A DNA stretch of 9,844 nucleotides. Source: an uncultured Eubacteriales bacterium (GTDB lineage Bacteria; Bacillota; Clostridia; Oscillospirales; QAKW01). The notes under the pieces are model-generated. The model did not search any database, had not been told where the DNA came from, and worked only from the letters and a program-made list of their open reading frames with translations. The stretch is taken from NCBI GenBank assembly GCA_934378025.1, contig CAKRPM010000032.1:1-9844 (forward strand), given 5' to 3'. Positions 1 through 6,169 of this stretch are shown here, piece by piece; position 1 is the first letter of the stretch, and the number at the start of each line of letters is the position of its first letter. Made by a program: the position numbers and the translations under genes.

Positions 1-21
1 AGTCCGGTACAATACCGAACT
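1..21 (-). terminator. Possible terminator hairpin of the leftward operon (window edge)
   Basis: Bases 1-9 and 13-21 form a 9-bp stem with a 3-base loop. In RNA read from the minus strand all nine pairs form, one of them a G-U wobble; in plus-strand RNA the same position is a C/A mismatch. This asymmetry favours a hairpin working in the leftward transcript, about 74 bases past the stop codon of the DUF1893 gene. Whether a U-run follows cannot be seen, because it would lie to the left of base 1. Bases 22-94 show nothing else I can support. Confidence 0.35.
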
Positions 22-94
22 CATTCACTTGCAATTTAATATTTAATTTTGTCTAAACTTTGGGGTTCACTTCAGTTTGGTTTTGCGGGATTTT

Positions 95-511
95 TTATGC
101 TTTTTGCAAGGAATGAACTTTTTGTTTTAGAAGGCGGTAGCCTTCTTCCGGGTCGCTGATGTCGCGGACGGTTTGTTCCATCGGGCACGGCCCGGTGCCT
201 GCGCGGTTGATGATTTGCGGGGTGGAAGCGCCGAATTGCACCGCAACGGCGTGCTCTTTTAAAAATTCAGCGGCGCTTTCGGAGAGCACCGCGGCATAGA
301 GTGCACGGATGCCGGCTTTAACAAATAGCATGGCGGCTGCCTTGCCGACGACGAGATCCGCTGCCGAATAACCCGCCAAATTTTCACCTTTGCCAATCAG
401 CGACAGCATCGGAGCAATTCCGTGCTGATCATCGGTGATGATATGCCCGTCTTTGCAAAGGGCAAGAGTATGCCCTTGCAGCGCCTGACGAGCCGATAAA
501 AGATCATTCAT
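95..511 (-). CDS. TM1506/DUF1893 family protein (cytidine-deaminase-like fold), function unknown
   Basis: Small soluble protein of 138 residues, the usual family length. I recognise the TM1506/DUF1893 pattern: a short N-terminal strand region (HTLALCKDG, residues 14-22), the DLVVGKAAAMLF helix (52-63), and a GTGPCPME loop (105-112). The Thermotoga maritima member has a cytidine-deaminase-like fold. Here the zinc-binding motifs of true deaminases are degenerate: VGKA stands where [HC]AE would be and PCPME replaces PCxxC, so ordinary zinc-dependent deamination is unlikely. The catalytic role and ligand are unknown. The start at 511 is chosen because GGAG lies 9 bases upstream. The alternative ATG at 526 adds five residues but has no good ribosome binding site. 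The start overlaps the stop of the S-component gene by 8 bases, which implies translational coupling and a shared pathway. Last gene of the leftward operon. Confidence 0.85.
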   Translation of the reverse strand: MNDLLSARQALQGHTLALCKDGHIITDDQHGIAPMLSLIGKGENLAGYSAADLVVGKAAAMLFVKAGIRALYAAVLSESAAEFLKEHAVAVQFGASTPQIINRAGTGPCPMEQTVRDISDPEEGYRLLKQKVHSLQKA

Positions 512-1073
512 TTTCGCTTGCTCCATGTAAAAGGCGACTCAGCAGCAGGATGATCAGCGGTACGATCATTGCCTGCAGCACCAGTCCGCCGTATCCGGCC
601 GCTAACTGCTGTAAAACAACGGCGGGTTTCAAAGAACTGATGTTTTGAAAAATTACCGTCAACAGTAAAAAGGAAAGTCGGCCGCCCAGCTCCGCCGTAA
701 CAACGGCAGGGAAAGACCAAAGCGCATTTTGTGCGATTTTTTTTGAAAAAAGACCTGCGATTACGGCAAAAACGGCAAGCTCCGCCGTCATAAAGGGCAG
801 ACGTTCCATGGCGGGCATACCGGTGGCCAAATGACTGATGATCGGCGCCGCAATGCCGACGCATACGCCCCATTTTGTGCCCAAAAGGCAACCGCCGATC
901 AATACAGGCAGATACATGGGTAACCATCTGACGCCGCCCGGCGCGCCCAGCGCCAAATGCACCAATTGCGGCAAGAACAGTGCCAGGATGACAAGTCCGC
1001 AGGAAATCATGGCTTTAACAGTCAGTTTGATGCGAAAAGAAACGTGTTTTTGTGTTAAAAGTTGATCGATCAT
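504..1073 (-). CDS. ECF-type transporter S component (substrate-binding membrane subunit), substrate unknown
   Basis: Hydrophobic protein of 189 residues, typical of S components of energy-coupling-factor vitamin and metabolite importers. About six membrane segments can be seen, roughly at residues 19-43, 50-65, 67-84, 93-110, 118-142 and 152-180. The segment LPVLIGGCLLGTKWGVCVG (56-74), followed by a small-residue-rich helix and an ATGMPAMERLPFMTAELA stretch (83-100), resembles the PF12822-like ECF S group. No A, A' or T subunits are encoded nearby, so it would use a shared (group II) ECF module encoded elsewhere. The start at 1073 is preferred over an upstream ATG at 1112 or 1121 because AAAGGAA lies 10 bases before it. 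It follows the aldo/keto reductase gene after 22 bases and overlaps the DUF1893 gene. The substrate cannot be read from the sequence; the neighbours suggest a compound handled by a reductase and a deaminase-fold protein. Confidence 0.82.
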   Translation of the reverse strand: MIDQLLTQKHVSFRIKLTVKAMISCGLVILALFLPQLVHLALGAPGGVRWLPMYLPVLIGGCLLGTKWGVCVGIAAPIISHLATGMPAMERLPFMTAELAVFAVIAGLFSKKIAQNALWSFPAVVTAELGGRLSFLLLTVIFQNISSLKPAVVLQQLAAGYGGLVLQAMIVPLIILLLSRLLHGASENE

Positions 1074-1095
1074 GTGACAAAAATTCCTTTCGATT

Positions 1096-2211
1096 TTATT
1101 TTTCAAATTCATGCGCCACATCTTTTAACAGCGCACGAATCGGTAAATGTTGGGGACAACTGATTTCACATTTTCCGCAGCCGATACATTCCGACGCTTT
1201 TCCGCCGTTTTTGGTATGGACTTCGCCGTAATAATAATCAGCGTTCCAGTCATGATACATTTTTTTGGCATTCAGACAGGAGAAGAGATCGGGAATGGAA
1301 ATCTTCTTCGGGCAGCCCGCCGTGCAATAACGACAGGCGGTACAGGGAATCAGATGCTCGTCGTGAATGGCCTTGCAGACTTTTTCAATGGCGTTTTTTT
1401 CCGCCTCATTCAGCGGCGTAAAATCCTTCATATAAGAAAGATTGTCTTCCATTTGTGCCATATTGCTCATGCCGGAGAGTACCATAAATACATTTTCAAA
1501 TCCGGCAGCAAACCGTATGGCATAGCTCGCAGCGCTTCCGCCGTGCAGATCGGATAGGATGGTCTGCGCTTTTTGCGGCAAATTCACCAGCGTTCCGCCT
1601 TTGACCGGTTCCATGACAATGACGGGTTTGTGATACTTTTGACAGACCTCATAACATAAGCGGGATTGAACGGCTGCGTCCTCATAATCGATATAGTTAA
1701 GCTGAATTTGTACAAATTCCACTTGGGGATACTGACGCAAAATATCCTCCAGTACCTCGGCGGTGTCATGAAAGGATAATCCGAAATGCTTGATTTTCCC
1801 CTCGGCTTTCCACTCGATCGCCTGTTCGTAGGCACGGCATTTTTTAAATTTTTCAAAAAGTCCCTTGGTTTGCGCGTGCATAAGGTAAAAGTCAAAGTAG
1901 TCCACATTGCAAATTTTCAACTGACTTTCAAAAAACGGGCGAACCTCCGCCTCTGTATTGAAAAAGGAGCCGGTCAATTTATTGGTTAGAATAAACCGAT
2001 CTCTCGGATAGCGATTGACCAGGCAGTCGCGCAGCGCCGTTTCGCTTTTGCCGTCCAGATAGCCGTGCGCCGTGTCAAAATAATTAAAACCCTGCGCTAA
2101 AAACAGATCCACCATGCGGCAAAGTTCGTCATAGTCCACCTCGCCGTTTTTCATCGGCAGACGCATGCAGCCGAAGCCGAAATTCTTTTTGACCTCATGA
2201 AAGAAATCCAT
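1096..2211 (-). CDS. Aldo/keto reductase with C-terminal 2x[4Fe-4S] ferredoxin domain
   Basis: Cytoplasmic oxidoreductase of 371 residues. Residues 1-280 form the aldo/keto reductase barrel with the full catalytic tetrad visible: D46 (YFDTAHGY), Y51, K78 (LTNK) and H112 (LMHAQ). The C-terminal part carries two cysteine clusters of the 4Fe-4S ferredoxin type: C290, C293, C296, C300 followed by proline, and C342, C345, C348, C352 followed by proline. This fused architecture is common in strict anaerobes and suggests electron exchange between a ferredoxin and a carbonyl substrate; the substrate is not known. The start is fixed by a strong GGAG six bases upstream. First gene of the leftward operon, directly downstream of a MerR-type promoter (2290-2320) and divergent from the MerR regulator gene, so it is probably the main target of that regulator. 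Confidence 0.92.
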   Translation of the reverse strand: MDFFHEVKKNFGFGCMRLPMKNGEVDYDELCRMVDLFLAQGFNYFDTAHGYLDGKSETALRDCLVNRYPRDRFILTNKLTGSFFNTEAEVRPFFESQLKICNVDYFDFYLMHAQTKGLFEKFKKCRAYEQAIEWKAEGKIKHFGLSFHDTAEVLEDILRQYPQVEFVQIQLNYIDYEDAAVQSRLCYEVCQKYHKPVIVMEPVKGGTLVNLPQKAQTILSDLHGGSAASYAIRFAAGFENVFMVLSGMSNMAQMEDNLSYMKDFTPLNEAEKNAIEKVCKAIHDEHLIPCTACRYCTAGCPKKISIPDLFSCLNAKKMYHDWNADYYYGEVHTKNGGKASECIGCGKCEISCPQHLPIRALLKDVAHEFEK

Positions 2212-2240
2212 AATTTTCTCCTTTCATATTTTTTAAAATA

Positions 2241-2269
2241 TTGACAAAACAAAAAGGGATTGATATAAT
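2241..2269 (+). promoter_or_regulatory. Consensus sigma-70/SigA promoter for merR and the diguanylate cyclase gene
   Basis: TTGACA (2241-2246), a 17-bp spacer and TATAAT (2264-2269), preceded by an extended -10 TG at 2261-2262. This is a full-consensus promoter firing rightward, with a start expected near 2276. The leader to the merR ATG is about 78 bases and contains the MerR inverted repeat. The promoter faces the leftward promoter at 2290-2320, with only 20 bp between the two -10 elements. Confidence 0.82.
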
Positions 2270-2289
2270 CACCCTATAAGTTTGATTAT

Positions 2290-2320
2290 ATTGTACAACT
2301 TAAAGCACGCTTTAAGTCAA
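2290..2320 (-). promoter_or_regulatory. MerR-type promoter of the aldo/keto reductase operon (19-bp spacer)
   Basis: On the minus strand, TTGACT (2315-2320) is the -35 and TACAAT (2290-2295) the -10, separated by 19 bp (2296-2314). This overlong spacer, with a perfect inverted repeat inside it, is the hallmark of promoters activated by MerR-family proteins through DNA untwisting. Transcription would start near 2283 and run leftward into the reductase gene. A more consensus TATAAT at 2285-2290 is too far from the -35 (24 bp) to be used with it. Confidence 0.82.
2298..2317. promoter_or_regulatory. Perfect inverted repeat, probable MerR operator
   Basis: Arms ACTTAAAGC (2298-2306) and GCTTTAAGT (2309-2317) are perfect reverse complements around a 2-bp centre. 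The repeat lies in the spacer of the leftward promoter, the standard position for a MerR-family dimer. The CTTAAAG/CTTTAAG half-sites are of the kind I recall for AdhR-like MerR regulators; this is from memory and not checked. In the merR transcript the same bases could fold into a 9-bp hairpin. Confidence 0.8.
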
Positions 2321-2353
2321 GCACTAATTTTATTTTTTAAGGAAAAGAAAAGT

Positions 2354-2818
2354 ATGTTGTATACTGTAGGTGAAATGGCCAAAAAAATCGGCGTTGCTCC
2401 GTCGACGCTTCGTTATTATGATAAGGAAGGTTTGCTGCCGTTTGTTCAGCGTTCCGAAAGCGGCATCCGTATGTTCAAAGAGGATGATATGGAGTGGCTG
2501 TCGCTAATCGAGTGCCTGAAAAAAACGGGCATGCCGATTAAGGAAATCAAAAAATTCGTGGATTGGGTCATGCAGGGGGATGACACCATTGCACAGCGGC
2601 TGGCCCTGATCGATCAGCAGCGCAAGACGGTTTTGCAGCAAATGGATCAACTGAAAGAAACGCTGGTAATGCTGGATTATAAACACTGGTATTATCAAAC
2701 CGCGGCAGAAGCAGGCACCTGCGACATCCATAAAACGCTTTCCGATTCGGAAATTCCCGCTTCGGTACGGGCGTTGCGGGCGCGTATGAAAAGAAATCGC
2801 GCACAAACGCGCGGATAA
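2354..2818 (+). CDS. MerR-family transcriptional regulator (AdhR/NmlR-like)
   Basis: DNA-binding dimer of 154 residues. The N-terminal winged helix-turn-helix (residues 2-70) begins with LYTVGEMAKKIGVAPSTLRYY, followed by the DKEGLLP wing and GIRMFKEDDMEWL. A coiled-coil dimerisation helix spans about 80-110, and the C-terminal tail reads YKHWYYQTAAEAGT. C54, in IECLKKTGM, matches the position of the single conserved cysteine in the NmlR/AdhR group, which responds to aldehydes or thiol-reactive compounds; C123 is a second cysteine. There is no cluster of metal-binding cysteines, so a metal sensor is unlikely. An in-frame ATG at 2282 would add 24 residues, but the family start MLYTVGEM at 2354 is preceded by AAGGAA and fits family length. 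It is divergent from the aldo/keto reductase operon and probably activates it, while sharing a transcript with the downstream cyclase gene. Confidence 0.9.
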   Translation: MLYTVGEMAKKIGVAPSTLRYYDKEGLLPFVQRSESGIRMFKEDDMEWLSLIECLKKTGMPIKEIKKFVDWVMQGDDTIAQRLALIDQQRKTVLQQMDQLKETLVMLDYKHWYYQTAAEAGTCDIHKTLSDSEIPASVRALRARMKRNRAQTRG

Positions 2819-2833
2819 AAAACGGTGACGAAT

Positions 2834-3976
2834 ATGGTACTGAAAACGGTATATTATGTGGAGATCAATGTGTTGTGTGCCGCATTGCTCAGTATATATT
2901 TTATCAATTTAAAAAGGCATGCATTTGTCAGAAAGAATTTTCATGAATTGCCGTTGCTGATTATGGCAACGATTGTTTTGTGTATATCCGATATGATTTC
3001 GGGCGTATTTAGCGGGAAAACGTATCCGGGCGTTCATACTTTGCTGATCATCAGCAATTCGGTGTATTTTTTATCTACGGCGTCGGTGGTACTAATTTGG
3101 CTGCTTTATGTCGAAAAACGACTGGGAAGAAACGAAAATAAAAGCCGCTTTTTAAAATTTTTGACGTTCCTTCCGTTTGCGGTATTGTTGGTAGCCTTGG
3201 TGGTAAACCGGTTTAATGGATTTATTTTTACAATCAATGATCAGAATTCGTATGCCCGTAACACAGGGATATTGCTCCATTGGATTGTGACGTGGTTTTA
3301 TCTTTTGTATGCGACATTTTTGGCGTCGGCCGCCGTTATCAGAGAGCCGCAGCGATATAAACGGCAAATGAATTATTCATTGATTGCTTTTATGATCATG
3401 CCGTTGGTGGCCGCGATTCTCCAAATGTTTTTTTACGGAGTTTCCTGTACGCAGGCCGGCATTACGTTTTCCATTGTTTTGTTGTGCGTTTCGCTTCGAA
3501 ACAACACCATGCTGTTGGACGCTTTGACGGGGTGCAACAATCGTTATGCTTTGGAAAAATTCTTAAACTTAATGTTTTCCTCCTCCAGAGACAAAGAGAT
3601 TACGCTGTTTATGTTGGACATCAATCGTTTTAAGATCATCAATGATACCTACGGTCATTTGATCGGCGACGAACTGCTCAAGAAAACGGCCAAAGCCCTG
3701 AAAATCATGTGCGATCATTTACGGGGGAAGAGCTTTCTTTGCCGTTACGGTGGCGACGAATTTGTTTTGATTTTGCGCAACAGTCCCGATGATATTGAAA
3801 CGGTAAAGGAGAATATTCACCGTCAAATCGGACAAATCGAATTGCCCGGACTTTCGGAAAAAATCTCCGTCGGTATCGGAACGGCGTCGGGGCTTTGCAC
3901 CGACCGTGAAGAATTTGACAGATTGGTGCTGGAAGCAGATCAAAATATGTACACAGATAAAATGAAATCAAAATAA
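2834..3976 (+). CDS. Membrane-bound diguanylate cyclase (7TM-like sensor + GGDEF)
   Basis: Makes c-di-GMP from two GTP at the cytoplasmic face of the membrane. The 380-residue protein has about seven hydrophobic segments in residues 5-221, forming an integral membrane sensor of unrecognised type, followed at once by a GGDEF domain (about 226-380). The domain has all key features: DALTGCNNR (229-237), metal-binding D262 in FMLDINRFK, NDTYGHLIGD (270-279), and an intact GGDEF at 306-310. The inhibitory I-site, normally RxxD just before GGDEF, reads RGKS (297-300), so the aspartate is missing and product inhibition at that site is probably lost. ATG 2834 is chosen because GGTGA (2824-2828) sits well before it; a GTG at 2825 would add three residues. 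The gene begins 15 bases after merR stops, so the two are co-transcribed. No EAL or HD-GYP phosphodiesterase is nearby. Confidence 0.92.
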   Translation: MVLKTVYYVEINVLCAALLSIYFINLKRHAFVRKNFHELPLLIMATIVLCISDMISGVFSGKTYPGVHTLLIISNSVYFLSTASVVLIWLLYVEKRLGRNENKSRFLKFLTFLPFAVLLVALVVNRFNGFIFTINDQNSYARNTGILLHWIVTWFYLLYATFLASAAVIREPQRYKRQMNYSLIAFMIMPLVAAILQMFFYGVSCTQAGITFSIVLLCVSLRNNTMLLDALTGCNNRYALEKFLNLMFSSSRDKEITLFMLDINRFKIINDTYGHLIGDELLKKTAKALKIMCDHLRGKSFLCRYGGDEFVLILRNSPDDIETVKENIHRQIGQIELPGLSEKISVGIGTASGLCTDREEFDRLVLEADQNMYTDKMKSK

Positions 3977-4006
3977 AACTCGGCGCGCGGCGCCGAGTTT
4001 TATTTT
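3970..4006. terminator. Bidirectional intrinsic terminator between convergent genes
   Basis: Bases 3970-3986 and 3990-4006 are perfect reverse complements: a 17-bp stem with a GC-rich core (CTCGGCGC) and a 3-base loop. A-rich and T-rich flanks give a U-run in both directions. The TAA of the diguanylate cyclase gene (3974-3976) and the TAA of the GT2 gene (4000-4002, minus strand) both lie inside the stem, so it ends both transcripts. Confidence 0.95.
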
Positions 4007-5019
4007 TGAGCATGATGCTTTTGAGTAATCAAGGCTTTGCAGGTGCCGAATCTGCAGAACAGGCGATCGTAAATCGGCACGTTTTTGGCACGTACAAGCG
4101 GGATGTGATCCAGGTATTGTTTAATCGGTTCACTCTGACGAAAGTCATGAATTTTATGCAAAACCGCCTGATACTTTTCTTTGTCATTGATTTCCCGCAA
4201 GGGAAAAATCTCCAGCATTTCGCGATAAGTGTAGTAGGCTTTTTCGTAAAGAAGAATATTGCTTTTGTCTTCAAAGAGCAGTAAAAGCTGTCTGAAAAAA
4301 GCAAGATATTGATCGGCTGTTTCCGGCGAGCGGGTATGCATGAGCGAGCTTTTTCTTTCCAGATAGCAGTATCCGATTTTATCGATTATTTTGATTCTTT
4401 GTGCGTTTTGCAGCACGCCGACGGTAAACAACTGGTCTTCCGCCATGGTCATTTCACGGCAAAACCGTGTGCCGCCGATCACATTTTTTCGAAAGATTTT
4501 TGCCCAGATTTCGGGACGGATGCTGTTTGTGAAATTTTCGGGGCGATCCCAGCAGAGGCAAGCACGCAAAAAGTCATTTTTGGCTCTTGGTTCGGATAAA
4601 TCAAAAACTTTTATTGCATCGCTAGCGTTACAATCGGTTTTGATTTTACGTCCTTGTTCGTCTTGCCAAACGGTTTTGAAAAAAACGGCATCTGTCGTAT
4701 CGTCAAAGCAGGCCATGGCATTTTCAAAGCAATCGGGGGTGACAAAATCATCCGAATCGACAAAACAAATAAATTCGCCCCCCGCATGGGCAAGCCCGCG
4801 GTTTCTGGCTTCGGAAACGCCGCTGTTGGCCCCGCGGATCAGCGTGATTTTTTCATTTTCGGAATAATCGTTCAGCAGGCGGACGGTTGCCGGTGCATCC
4901 GATCCGTCGTCGATCAGTAAAATTTCAAAGCCTTGGTAACGCTGCGCCAGCAAAGCGTCCAGGCACCTTTTTAAATATGCGGGTTCGGTATTGTAAACCG
5001 GTACGATGACAGAGATCAT
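4000..5019 (-). CDS. Family 2 (GT-A) glycosyltransferase
   Basis: Cytoplasmic or membrane-associated transferase of 339 residues that adds a sugar from a nucleotide-sugar donor to a growing glycan. The GT2 fold is clear: MISVIVPVYN (1-10), the donor-binding LLIDDGS (34-40), NSGVSEARNRG (65-75) and the DxD-type metal site FVDSDDF (86-92). MAEDQLF (192-198) carries the acidic pair usually taken as the catalytic base. The C-terminal region (from about 200) is helical and ends in a basic tail. There are no obvious transmembrane helices. The start is strongly supported by GGAGG upstream. Its ATG overlaps the TGA of the acyltransferase gene (ATGA), so the two are translationally coupled. The specific sugar cannot be told. 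It is likely part of assembly of a surface polysaccharide or teichoic-acid-like glycan. Confidence 0.92.
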   Translation of the reverse strand: MISVIVPVYNTEPAYLKRCLDALLAQRYQGFEILLIDDGSDAPATVRLLNDYSENEKITLIRGANSGVSEARNRGLAHAGGEFICFVDSDDFVTPDCFENAMACFDDTTDAVFFKTVWQDEQGRKIKTDCNASDAIKVFDLSEPRAKNDFLRACLCWDRPENFTNSIRPEIWAKIFRKNVIGGTRFCREMTMAEDQLFTVGVLQNAQRIKIIDKIGYCYLERKSSLMHTRSPETADQYLAFFRQLLLLFEDKSNILLYEKAYYTYREMLEIFPLREINDKEKYQAVLHKIHDFRQSEPIKQYLDHIPLVRAKNVPIYDRLFCRFGTCKALITQKHHAQK

Positions 5020-6032
5020 ATTTTTCCTCCGTTTCTTTCACCGCGCAGGCTTTTTAAGGTGCGGGACGGATAAAAACAAAAACCGAGCAGCGGTACCTTT
5101 TCGGTGATTTTCGCCGCCAGAACGGGCAGCGCCAACCCGATCACCGTTCCTGCCGCAACATGAATCCAGTAGTCGGTAATGCCGAGTTTTATCAAAAAAA
5201 TCCGCGTTGCTGCGGTAAAAAAAGTGTGCAGCAGATAAATCGGAAAAGAGTATTTGCAGACCCATAAAAGAAATCGGGCAATGATTTTGCTTCGAACAGC
5301 AAAGTCAATAAAGCAGATGGAAGCGAAGATGCCCAAAAGCGTGGCAAAGTCATCCACCAGGAGTATCTGACAGTAGTTTTTCAGCAGTAAAAAGGTGACC
5401 AGCGCAACATGAAAAGGCAAGATGCCGAAACGTACCCACGTCGGCACTTTTTGAATTCGGAGGGAGTGAATGGATGTGCCGATGCCGAAAGCGAGAACGC
5501 AGTTCATCGATGAATCCAAAATGCCCAGATCCACACCGAAATATTTGCAGATGAGAAAAATTGTAAACAGTCCCGCCGTAATCATATAATTTTTCAAAAA
5601 GCGGGACAACAGTGCCCAAAGTACAAACAGCCAAAACAGCGCAAACAAAAACCAATACTGCGCCACCGGACGGATGGGCAGATATAAAAGATCGCGCAGA
5701 CTTCCGGCGTTGTTAACACCGGGGGTGAGTGCATTTACACAAATGTAGACAACGGAAAAGAGAAGATACGGGATCCCCAAATTCAAAAATTTCTTGGCAA
5801 TAAAGCGGGTGCGGCTTCCGCCGGCAGCGGCACCGCCCGTAATACTGTAGACATAGCCGGAAAGGAACATAAATAAATCAATATGAAACGTCCAAATAAA
5901 CTCTTCCGTAATCCGTGCAAAGGCAGGGGTTGTTAAGTTTTCAGCGGTTCTGATACCGATCAGCACATGCCCGAACAATACCAAAAGACAGGCATATCCT
6001 TTTAACTGATCCGCCAGTACATCCCGTTTCAT
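5016..6032 (-). CDS. Acyltransferase family 3 (OafA/WecH-like) membrane protein
   Basis: Integral membrane O-acyltransferase of 338 residues, typically moving acetyl or another short acyl group from a cytoplasmic donor onto a glycan. The N-terminal signature DQLKGYACLLVLFGHV carries the conserved histidine (H22); the usual arginine is replaced by K11. About ten hydrophobic helices span the protein, with FHIDLFMFLSGYVYSI the typical second conserved block and FPIYLLHTFF a third conserved block near the C terminus. The start at 6032 is chosen because GGGAGGG lies 6 bases before this ATG. An in-frame TTG at 6053 would overlap nothing recognisable. First gene of a leftward two-gene operon with the GT2 gene. 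The upstream 6033-6130 region has no promoter I can name with confidence. The acceptor sugar is unknown. Confidence 0.9.
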   Translation of the reverse strand: MKRDVLADQLKGYACLLVLFGHVLIGIRTAENLTTPAFARITEEFIWTFHIDLFMFLSGYVYSITGGAAAGGSRTRFIAKKFLNLGIPYLLFSVVYICVNALTPGVNNAGSLRDLLYLPIRPVAQYWFLFALFWLFVLWALLSRFLKNYMITAGLFTIFLICKYFGVDLGILDSSMNCVLAFGIGTSIHSLRIQKVPTWVRFGILPFHVALVTFLLLKNYCQILLVDDFATLLGIFASICFIDFAVRSKIIARFLLWVCKYSFPIYLLHTFFTAATRIFLIKLGITDYWIHVAAGTVIGLALPVLAAKITEKVPLLGFCFYPSRTLKSLRGERNGGKI

Positions 6033-6038
6033 AGCGCG

Positions 6039-6045
6039 CCCTCCC
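6039..6045 (-). promoter_or_regulatory. Strong ribosome binding site deciding the 6032 start
   Basis: GGGAGGG on the minus strand, 6 bases before the ATG at 6032. It decides against the in-frame TTG at 6053. Confidence 0.8.
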
Positions 6046-6130
6046 GCAAACAATAGTATTTATATGCTATCATACTTTTTCGTTTTCGTCTATCTTTTTA
6101 TCAAAAAGAGTCGTTTTATGTAAAAAATGC

Positions 6131-6159
6131 TTGACATGAAAACGCCTTTACGATATTAT
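6131..6159 (+). promoter_or_regulatory. Consensus promoter of the riboswitch-controlled polysaccharide operon
   Basis: TTGACA (6131-6136), a 17-bp spacer, then TATTAT (6154-6159). The -10 sits in an AT-rich 16-bp palindrome (6153-6168). Transcription should start near 6166-6168, only a few bases before the first conserved bases of the c-di-GMP aptamer (6174). The near-consensus core suggests strong constitutive initiation, leaving control to the leader. Confidence 0.85.
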
Positions 6160-6169
6160 ATATAATATA

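Noticed and set aside
1147..1557. A 136-codon plus-strand frame opposite the aldo/keto reductase
   Set aside because: Overlaps the two ferredoxin cysteine clusters of the real gene in antisense; no start signal or recognisable product.
2226..2241. ATATTTT/AAAATAT inverted repeat before the merR promoter
   Set aside because: Low-complexity AT sequence that would arise by chance and has no U-run or GC core for termination.
2282..2353. Extended merR start adding 24 residues
   Set aside because: The region holds the promoter spacer and operator, and family proteins start at the MLYTVGEM position, which has its own ribosome binding site.
4391..4867. A 158-codon plus-strand frame opposite the GT2 gene
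   Set aside because: No ribosome binding site or family motif; the minus-strand GT2 has all expected motifs and a strong start.
6033..6130. Promoter or second riboswitch upstream of the leftward acyltransferase gene
   Set aside because: TTGATA- and TATGAT-like hexamers occur on the minus strand but not with 16-18-bp spacing, and no aptamer-like conserved core is present. A promoter must exist, but I cannot place it.
6153..6168. AT-only 16-bp palindrome as a repressor operator
   Set aside because: It overlaps the -10 region and consists only of A and T; most simply it is an AT-rich promoter core. No matching regulator is seen.
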